Origin: Roseburia sp.
GTDB lineage: Bacteria > Bacillota_A > Clostridia > Lachnospirales > Lachnospiraceae
Length of the DNA stretch: 5,481 nt
Direction of reading: 5' to 3'
Assembly: GCA_017547315.1 (NCBI GenBank)
Contig: JAFYQA010000203.1
Location: 1-5,481, forward strand
This document shows, piece by piece, positions 1 to 3,809 of the stretch (positions are counted from its first letter, which is position 1; the number at the start of each line of letters is the position of its first letter). A program made the translations under genes and the position numbers. The notes under the pieces were generated by a model, which worked only from the letters and a program-made list of their open reading frames with translations, searched no databases and was not told the origin of the DNA.

Positions 1-82
1 ACTAGTGGTTGAGGATTTACATTTGTTCTGCCCATTGGTTCAAACGGGTCTGCTGTGCAACTAAACTTGTTTGGGATTTCAT
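1..82 (-). pseudogene. tnpA: tnpA fragment (IS66 family), frameshifted and cut by the window edge
   Basis: Reading leftward from the ATG at 80-82, the first 20 codons encode the same peptide as the intact tnpA in this window (MKSQTSLVAQQTRLNQWAEQ); then comes one Met codon and a TAA stop at 17-19. Compared with the intact copy, eight bases (gattcgag in that copy) are missing just after the shared gaaca. If they are restored, the remaining bases read on as Cys-Lys-Ser-Ser-Thr-Thr-Ser, which fits the place of Cys-Asn-Asn-Arg-Pro-Gln-Gly in the other copy. This suggests an 8-base deletion that killed the reading frame. The AGGAGGT ribosome site (93-99) is still intact. As written, only a 21-residue peptide could be made, which is unlikely to be functional. 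Confidence 0.75.
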
Positions 83-150
83 GTTTGGCTATACCTCCTA
101 GACTTTGTCAAAAAAGTTAAGTACTAAACTTTTTTAACATTATATGGATA
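24..150. repeat. Inverted repeat, partner at 2722-2848
   Basis: The reverse complement of this stretch matches 2722-2848 over 127 ungapped positions with nine differences, mostly transitions. Both copies cover an IS66 leader and the first codons of tnpA. The match stops at 150/2722, just upstream of the -10 box, and at 24/2848, at the 8-base indel. The pair frames the IS21 element and could support inversion of that segment by homologous recombination. Confidence 0.85.
107..144 (-). promoter_or_regulatory. Leader of the left IS66 copy: -10 box plus long palindrome
   Basis: TATAAT lies on the minus strand at 139-144. It is followed immediately by a 32-bp imperfect palindrome (107-138) with arms built on AAAAAAGTT and AACTTTTTT. 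The same arrangement is found at 2728-2765 with one base changed in the palindrome, so it has been kept while nearby positions changed. No convincing -35 box is seen. The palindrome could be an operator or an RNA hairpin at the start of the transcript; the sequence does not decide between them. Confidence 0.5.
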
Positions 151-152
151 TT

Positions 153-235
153 CTCGTGCGGTAACACCGCCAGTCTGACAGACAGGGAACCGTCTGTCCA
201 GACCAACGGAAACCGCTCGTGCGAGTCTACTCGCG
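153..235. repeat. IS21 terminal repeat region downstream of istB
   Basis: Read inward on the plus strand there are GGTAAC (160-165), GGGAACC (185-191) and GGAAACC (208-214); the last two also occur, inverted, at the other end. The region is packed with short palindromes: GCGGT/ACCGC (158-170), GTCTG/CAGAC twice (173-183 and 192-203), CTCG/CGAG (216-225) and GCGAGT/ACTCGC (221-234), the last overlapping the istB stop codon. CTCGTGCG is directly repeated at 153-160 and 216-223. Family knowledge suggests IstA binding sites. In RNA, the same palindromes would form a chain of small hairpins after istB, but no T-run follows to mark an intrinsic terminator. Confidence 0.55.
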
Positions 236-1003
236 TAAATTTTTATCTAAGCCATATACCTCACGCATTGAAATATCATGGGCAGCATCGATGCTGGTGA
301 TATTTATTCGATAGCTATCATGAGCAATTCGATCAATGATAGCATCTGCCAAGGGACTGGCATCACCACCGAGTTGGTCGTACCATTCCTCGAATTCGTA
401 CTGAGAACAGAAAATCGTAGTTGATTTCTTTCTTCTGCGATGCAAGAGTTCAAAAATATCTCGTTGTTCTGTTTCTGATGGTTTAAGTAATAACCATTCA
501 TCCAGAATGAGAACTACAGGATTGGCATACTTAGCCATAACCTTTTTATAGTTACCTTCAGATCTTGCTATTTCTAAATCGATAAGCAGATCCGGAAGAC
601 GCACATACTTTGTATTGAAATACTGCTTGCATGCTTCCATACCAAAGGCACAAGCCATGTAAGTTTTTCCACAGCCTGTTGCACCGGTAATAAAAAGATT
701 GCGGTGTTCATATATATATTCGCAGGTTGCAAGTCTGCTGATAAGCTCCTTGTTTAACTTGCGACCAGAAGTGTAGTTGATATCCATGATACTTGCTTCT
801 GGCTGGTCGAATCCGGCGTTATGGATAAGTCGTTTTAAACGATTATTTTTCCGGCTGCTGAATTCGATATCTATCAGCATTCCAAACCTGTCTTCAAAAG
901 ATACTTCTTTGAATTTAAGATCGTTTTGCTGATTACGGAATGCATCTGCCATTGCGGTAAGACGCATTTCAATTAATTTATCAATTGTACTCTGATTTGT
1001 CAT
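227..1003 (-). CDS. istB: IS21-family transposition helper ATPase IstB
   Basis: This encodes a 258-residue AAA+ ATPase of the IstB/DnaC-like family, the usual length. IstB proteins bind DNA and ATP, and deliver target DNA to the IstA transposase in the cytoplasm. The N-terminal 90 residues form a basic helical region; then come the Walker A motif GATGCGKT (residues 107-114, Lys113), Walker B VVLILDEW (163-170, Asp168-Glu169), a polar sensor-type strand TTIFCSQY (195-202) and an arginine-finger-like DRI (224-226). No catalytic residue looks lost. The start at 1001-1003 is supported by GGAGGT (minus strand, 1012-1017) eight bases upstream. That site overlaps the end of istA, with only six bases between the istA stop and the istB start, so translation of the two is probably coupled. 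The stop codon lies in a small palindrome in the element's end region. Confidence 0.96.
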   Translation of the reverse strand: MTNQSTIDKLIEMRLTAMADAFRNQQNDLKFKEVSFEDRFGMLIDIEFSSRKNNRLKRLIHNAGFDQPEASIMDINYTSGRKLNKELISRLATCEYIYEHRNLFITGATGCGKTYMACAFGMEACKQYFNTKYVRLPDLLIDLEIARSEGNYKKVMAKYANPVVLILDEWLLLKPSETEQRDIFELLHRRRKKSTTIFCSQYEFEEWYDQLGGDASPLADAIIDRIAHDSYRINITSIDAAHDISMREVYGLDKNLRE

Positions 1004-1009
1004 AGTGAT

Positions 1010-2551
1010 TTACCTCCGATAATAATCGGCACCCCTTGTGATGCCATGTGTTTTCTGTGTGGGTTTAACATCTGCTTTTGTTTCAGATGTCAGTTTGTCA
1101 GACTGTGTTACAAGAATATTTTTAATGCTCTTGTAACTGGGAGAAGCCGTATAGGACAATGCCTTTTTACAGGCTGCTTCCAAAAGCGTATCTGAGTATT
1201 TCTCAGTAAGCTTCAAAAGTCCCATACAGCTTCGATATGTCTGTTGTTCCACAGTTTTGGAGGTTAATATCGCATTAACCACAGTGTACGTATTTATTCC
1301 AATCCGCTCAGCCCATTTGCGAAAACGGTCACCATTCCACTCCAGATATTTCTGGTGGTCTTCCGGCATATGTTCCGTAATGGTGCTGTATTGTCCCATT
1401 CGACCTTTTAATCGTTGATGAGAAGCAATGCGGTTGTGATTGTAAAAAATTTCAATAGTGGTATCTGTTACCCTTACATCAACTTTCTTTTTGATATATT
1501 CAAAAGGAACGGAGTATAGCATTCCGTCCACGGATATGTGATAATTGAACTGGACTGTGGCTGTTTTCCAGGCACTCAGTTCAAAACGGGTAGCAGGTAA
1601 TGGTGCCAGCAATGGAAGTTCTTCCCCAAGAAACAAACTAAGCCGACTACCTTCTTTCTTTTGAAAGAGCCTTTGGTTGAACAGTTCAAGTTTGTCTCTG
1701 ATTGCCTGATTTAATTCTGCAAGTGAGAAGAACTGTTCCTTCCGAAGTGCTGCTGTAATCCAGGTAGATATGTTTCCTACCGTTCCTTCCGCATTCGGCT
1801 TATCCTTTGGAGTTCTGACACGGGCTGGAATAATAGCAGTTCCATAGTGTTCAGCCATTTCCTGATAAGTTTCGTTGATCTGCTGATCTTTAAATCCACC
1901 ATTATGTATAACTGCAGTTTTACAGTTATCTGGTACAAGAATCCTGGCAACTCCGCCAAAGAATTCATACATGTGGACATGAGCATAAATCCATGATTTC
2001 TGTTTCATATCCAGAAAGGCTTCTACATAAGCATACTGACTATAAGTCATAACACCAACAAATATGTAAGCCTTAATTATTTCACCTGTATCCGGATCAA
2101 TAACTGCCCCCGTATCACCTGCCCAATCTACTTCCACCTGTTCGCCAGGTTTGCGGTTGATGTGCATGGTGGCACGTCGTTTTTCTTCATCCTTTTGGAT
2201 GTAGTAACAAAACTGAGAATACAGGAGGGGTTCTTCGTCATTTGCACGGCAATCCTCCATATATTCCGTCCATAAAAGTTTTTTGCTGACACCGTTACGG
2301 AGTAATTCCTTACGAATGTAAGCAAAATCTGGCATCCGTTTTGTGGATGCAACTGGCTTTGCAGAAGGAAAGAATTTTTCTGCAAGTACAGCATCGGTAT
2401 CGTTAGCATCCAGTGGCCATGAAATATTTAATTCCTTGGCTCGTTTAAGCACACGATTAACCGTTTTCTTAGAAACATTGCAACTGTTGGCAATGTTTTG
2501 TTGACTGAGTCCCAGACTGGAAAGCCTAAGAATCTCACGATACTTAGTCAT
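1010..2551 (-). CDS. istA: IS21-family DDE transposase IstA
   Basis: This encodes a 513-residue transposase, typical in length for IstA, which binds the element ends and performs strand cutting and joining. An N-terminal helix-turn-helix, SQQNIANSCNVSKKTVNRVL (residues 16-35), is the likely end-binding domain. The integrase-like core shows the three expected acidic residues: Asp142 in VEVDWAGD, Asp208 in ILVPDNCK and Glu255 in KPNAEGTV. The spacing of D208 to E255 is short, as in retroviral-type integrase cores. The C-terminal part, with SVPFEYIKKKVDVRVTD (about 348-364), resembles the beta-rich domain after the core in this family. The start is fixed by a perfect AAGGAGGT (minus strand, 2559-2566) seven bases upstream. 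Part of that site can pair with an upstream leader sequence. No frameshift or internal stop is seen. It is the first gene of the istA-istB operon. Confidence 0.96.
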   Translation of the reverse strand: MTKYREILRLSSLGLSQQNIANSCNVSKKTVNRVLKRAKELNISWPLDANDTDAVLAEKFFPSAKPVASTKRMPDFAYIRKELLRNGVSKKLLWTEYMEDCRANDEEPLLYSQFCYYIQKDEEKRRATMHINRKPGEQVEVDWAGDTGAVIDPDTGEIIKAYIFVGVMTYSQYAYVEAFLDMKQKSWIYAHVHMYEFFGGVARILVPDNCKTAVIHNGGFKDQQINETYQEMAEHYGTAIIPARVRTPKDKPNAEGTVGNISTWITAALRKEQFFSLAELNQAIRDKLELFNQRLFQKKEGSRLSLFLGEELPLLAPLPATRFELSAWKTATVQFNYHISVDGMLYSVPFEYIKKKVDVRVTDTTIEIFYNHNRIASHQRLKGRMGQYSTITEHMPEDHQKYLEWNGDRFRKWAERIGINTYTVVNAILTSKTVEQQTYRSCMGLLKLTEKYSDTLLEAACKKALSYTASPSYKSIKNILVTQSDKLTSETKADVKPTQKTHGITRGADYYRR

Positions 2552-2558
2552 AACTTTG

Positions 2559-2609
2559 ACCTCCTTAAAATGAATTTACACCAGATGGTGCATGGTTACA
2601 TTTTAAGGA
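2559..2609 (-). promoter_or_regulatory. istA leader hairpin that can hide the ribosome site
   Basis: On the minus strand, TCCTTAAAATG (2599-2609) and CATTTTAAGGA (2562-2572) are perfect 11-bp inverted arms. The second arm contains AAGGA, five of the eight bases of the istA Shine-Dalgarno AAGGAGGT (2559-2566). Within the loop a smaller hairpin CACCA/TGGTG (2579-2590) could stack the structure. An RNA containing both arms would therefore have the istA ribosome site partly paired. The pairing is seen directly; a regulatory role is inference. Confidence 0.55.
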
Positions 2610-2612
2610 TAT

Positions 2613-2618
2613 ATAATA
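2613..2618 (-). promoter_or_regulatory. Candidate -10 box for istA-istB
   Basis: TATTAT on the minus strand matches the TATAAT consensus at five of six positions, within the AT-rich stretch 2609-2619. Transcription from it would start near 2605-2607, inside the upstream arm of the leader hairpin. No -35 box is recognisable at 16-18 bases upstream, so the promoter is weak or depends on another factor. The opposite strand also reads TATAAT (2612-2617), likewise without a good -35. Confidence 0.35.
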
Positions 2619-2620
2619 AG

Positions 2621-2685
2621 GGTTTCCACTACCGGTAGGGTGGTTCCCTAAAAGACGGAACTACGGTTTCCTAAGCCCGGTTCCG
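2621..2685. repeat. IS21 terminal repeat region upstream of istA
   Basis: Read inward on the minus strand, the motifs are GGAACC (2679-2684), GGAAACC (2665-2671), GGGAACC (2642-2648) and GGAAACC (2621-2627). The inner pair encloses a perfect 10-bp palindrome CTACCGGTAG (2629-2638). At the opposite end the same two motifs enclose a different palindrome, GTCTG-TC-CAGAC. These are probably IstA binding repeats, by analogy with the multiple end repeats known for IS21. The bases between here and 2721 show no further gene. Confidence 0.55.
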
Positions 2686-2711
2686 AGGGGATGCGGACGC
2701 CGGAATACTCA

Positions 2712-2765
2712 ATTATAGTGCTATCACTATAATGTCAAAAAAGTTTAGTACTTAACTTTTTTGAC
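2712..2765 (+). promoter_or_regulatory. tnpA promoter region with two palindromes
   Basis: TATAAT at 2728-2733 is a perfect -10 box; no good -35 is seen upstream. The -10 lies within the right arm of a perfect 9-bp inverted repeat, ATTATAGTG (2712-2720) and CACTATAAT (2725-2733), four bases apart. Directly after it comes a 32-bp near-palindrome (2734-2765) with 15 of 16 base pairs matching and arms based on GTCAAAAAAGTT. The second palindrome is shared with the left IS66 leader; the first is not. A repressor or self-regulating transposition protein could bind here, or the transcript could fold at its 5' end. This is inference. Confidence 0.5.
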
Positions 2766-2789
2766 AAAATCCAGGAGGTATAACAAAAC

Positions 2790-3164
2790 ATGAAATCCCA
2801 AACAAGTTTAGTTGCACAGCAGACCCGTTTAAATCAATGGGCAGAACAGATTCGAGAATGTAATAATCGTCCCCAAGGCATGACCGTTGATGACTGGTGT
2901 CTTGAAAATGGCATTACAAGAGCCAATTACTACTGGAGACTTCGCAAAGTAAGAGAAGCCTTATTGAGTGTAGCGGCTCCTGCTCCTACATTTGTTGAGT
3001 TAAAAGAACCCGAACCAGCACCACCTGTTTCAGAGTCTATGAAGAAAGAAGATTCTTTCAGCATTGTTGCCGTTGTTAAGAAGAGTTCTTATTCCATAGA
3101 GATTACAAACCTGGCTTCTGCTTCTTTTTTACAAAATCTCTTGGAGGCCATGAATCATGCTTAA
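2790..3164 (+). CDS. tnpA: IS66-family accessory protein TnpA
   Basis: This encodes a 124-residue protein of the IS66 TnpA (OrfA) family, required with TnpB for efficient IS66 transposition, though its biochemical role is not well defined. Residues 12-57 hold the conserved part, with WAEQIRECNNRP, GMTVDDWCLENGITRANYYW and RLRKVREA. This resembles a helix-turn-helix DNA-binding fold. A Pro/Glu-rich linker (about 62-80) leads to a C-terminal domain of short strands and helices. The start is supported by AGGAGG at 2773-2778, eleven bases upstream, and by the identical start in the left fragment. The gene ends inside tnpB: the ATGCTTAA overlap (3157-3164) contains the tnpB start and tnpA stop, indicating coupled translation. 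Confidence 0.93.
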   Translation: MKSQTSLVAQQTRLNQWAEQIRECNNRPQGMTVDDWCLENGITRANYYWRLRKVREALLSVAAPAPTFVELKEPEPAPPVSESMKKEDSFSIVAVVKKSSYSIEITNLASASFLQNLLEAMNHA

Positions 3165-3519
3165 AGATGGAACAGGTTTTAAAAAGGTATATATAGCGGC
3201 CGGATTCACCGACTTGCGCCGTGGCATTGACGGCCTGGCAAGAATTATCCGATTCCAATTCAAACTGGATCCATATGATAAAAACACCCTGTTTTTGTTC
3301 TGTGGCAAACGCACCGACCGCATCAAAGGTCTCTTATGGGAAGGTGATGGTTTTCTGCTTCTTTATAAGAGAATCGAAAATGGCAGTTTTAAATGGCCAC
3401 GTTCCGTAGAGGAAGTGATGGAAATTACCCCACAGCAGTATCATATGCTGATGCAAGGTATGGAAATTGTTGCCAAACGGCCTATACAGGAAGTTACAAA
3501 TCCAGCTTATGCCATGTGA
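3157..3519 (+). CDS. tnpB: IS66-family accessory protein TnpB (IS66 Orf2)
   Basis: This encodes a 120-residue IS66 Orf2 protein, the most conserved of the accessory IS66 proteins, and unrelated to the RNA-guided nuclease also called TnpB. The family signatures are clear: YIAAGFTDLRRGIDGLA (residues 12-28), then a block at 45-81 that includes LFLFCGKRTDRIKGLLWEGD and ends in a GSFKWP motif. The length is normal and no residue of the core block looks disrupted. GGAGG at 3143-3147, nine bases before the ATG, and the 8-base overlap with tnpA support this start. Its exact function is not established; it is thought to work with TnpA and TnpC. An unusually long non-coding spacer follows before tnpC. 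Confidence 0.95.
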   Translation: MLKDGTGFKKVYIAAGFTDLRRGIDGLARIIRFQFKLDPYDKNTLFLFCGKRTDRIKGLLWEGDGFLLLYKRIENGSFKWPRSVEEVMEITPQQYHMLMQGMEIVAKRPIQEVTNPAYAM

Positions 3520-3590
3520 TTTGTGCAAATGGTAGAAAATAAAAAATATTTTTAACCCATTAAGTTCTGTGTGCAGTATGAAATTTTCTA

Positions 3591-3724
3591 TTATCCACAT
3601 ACAAATCTGATTCATAGAAGGTTACTGTTTGTAACACTGCCTATGCATTTTTGTCTGTGGATAACATTCATAAATACTTAAGAAAAGCGAAAAATCTCTT
3701 AGGTATTGATGAATGTTATCCACC
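3591..3724. promoter_or_regulatory. Three DnaA-box-like sequences
   Basis: TTATCCACA at 3591-3599 and its reverse complement TGTGGATAA at 3656-3664 both fit the DnaA box consensus TTATNCACA; TTATCCACC at 3716-3724 differs at the last base. Their starts are 65 and 60 bases apart, and an AT-only stretch lies at 3536-3555. The last two lie in the arms of the large hairpin, so they are not independent occurrences. DnaA binding is inferred only from the match. Confidence 0.4.
3657..3723. repeat. Large perfect-ended hairpin, 27-bp arms
   Basis: GTGGATAACATTCAT (3657-3671) is a perfect inverted copy of ATGAATGTTATCCAC (3709-3723). Pairing continues inward through AATAC/GTATT and TAAGA/TCTTA with one A-G mismatch and one T-G wobble, giving 27 positions per arm around a 13-base loop (3684-3696). 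It is not followed by a T-run, so an ordinary intrinsic terminator is not obvious, but it could reduce read-through from tnpB into tnpC, be processed in RNA, or extrude as a DNA cruciform. Confidence 0.85.
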
Positions 3725-3776
3725 GTCATTTTGACGAAGGTAACAGCTGCCGTAGATGGCATATAAATGTCTTTTC

Positions 3777-3785
3777 TGCTATAAT
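3777..3785 (+). promoter_or_regulatory. Extended -10 promoter for tnpC
   Basis: TGCTATAAT is a perfect extended -10 (TGnTATAAT), which can work without a good -35; none is evident at the usual distance. Transcription would start near 3791-3793, just before the tnpC ribosome site AAGTGAGGT (3796-3804). This gives tnpC its own promoter, separate from tnpA-tnpB, and argues against translation from the upstream in-frame ATG at 3756. Confidence 0.55.
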
Positions 3786-3809
3786 AATCCTCAGAAAGTG
3801 AGGTTCTTT

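Larger units (their letters stand above)
1..150 (-). mobile_element. Left-end fragment of a second IS66-family element, reading out of the window
   Basis: On the minus strand this stretch carries a -10-like TATAAT (139-144), a 32-bp near-palindrome (107-138), an AGGAGGT ribosome site (93-99) and a tnpA start codon (80-82). The order and spacing match the leader of the IS66 copy on the plus strand at 2722 onward. Aligned without gaps, 24-150 and 2722-2848 agree at 118 of 127 positions, so these are separate copies of one family and not a recent duplication. The rest of the element, if present, lies left of the window. No IS66 terminal sequence (TTAC on the plus strand) is seen between this leader and istB, so its outer end is missing or replaced by the IS21 element. 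Confidence 0.8.
151..2721 (-). mobile_element. IS21-family insertion sequence (istA-istB), apparently complete
   Basis: This segment holds exactly two genes in the order typical of IS21 elements, istA then istB, both on the minus strand with no frameshift. The limits given are where the flanking IS66 leader homology ends, so they are outer bounds. Exact terminal bases and a target duplication could not be identified, and part of 2686-2721 may belong to the IS66 leader. The size of about 2.5 kb fits the family. Both ends hold copies of GGGAACC and GGAAACC pointing inward, as expected of the multiple transposase-binding repeats known at IS21 ends. Both transposition genes look functional, so the element may be mobile. 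Confidence 0.75.
3520..3809. other. Long structured spacer between tnpB and tnpC
   Basis: About 290 bases carry no convincing gene, although tnpB and tnpC are usually adjacent or overlapping in IS66 elements. In order it holds ATTTG/CAAAT (3519-3530), an AT-only run (3536-3555), TAGAAAAT/ATTTTCTA inverted arms (3533-3540 and 3583-3590), TTATCCACA (3591-3599), GTTAC/GTAAC (3621-3635), a large hairpin (3657-3723), a CGTCA/TGACG hairpin (3724-3736) and a promoter (3777-3785). It could be a regulatory region, a small non-coding RNA or a small inserted element. No protein-coding role is visible. Confidence 0.7.

Noticed and set aside
1..6. ACTAGT (SpeI site) as a cloning junction
   Set aside because: The bases also fit Thr-Ser codons of the shifted tnpA frame, and one six-base match at the window edge is not evidence of cloning.
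2128..2409. Other open frames inside istA, istB and tnpC on either strand
   Set aside because: They overlap strongly supported transposase genes in other frames and show no family motifs.
3157..3519. RNA-guided TnpB nuclease with an omega RNA in the following spacer
   Set aside because: This TnpB is the 120-residue IS66 Orf2 protein, unrelated to the IS200/IS605 TnpB nuclease; it has no RuvC motifs.
3334..3615. Minus-strand open frame of 93 codons across tnpB and the spacer
   Set aside because: It is mostly antisense to tnpB, lacks a recognisable domain and shows no clear ribosome site; it is best explained as a shadow frame.
3657..3723. CRISPR repeat or array
   Set aside because: There is a single inverted pair and no series of direct repeats with spacers; no cas gene is present.
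3756..3809. In-frame upstream start giving an 18-residue longer TnpC
   Set aside because: It has no good ribosome site, it lies upstream of the likely transcript start near 3792, and the ATG at 3810 has a well-spaced AAGTGAGGT.
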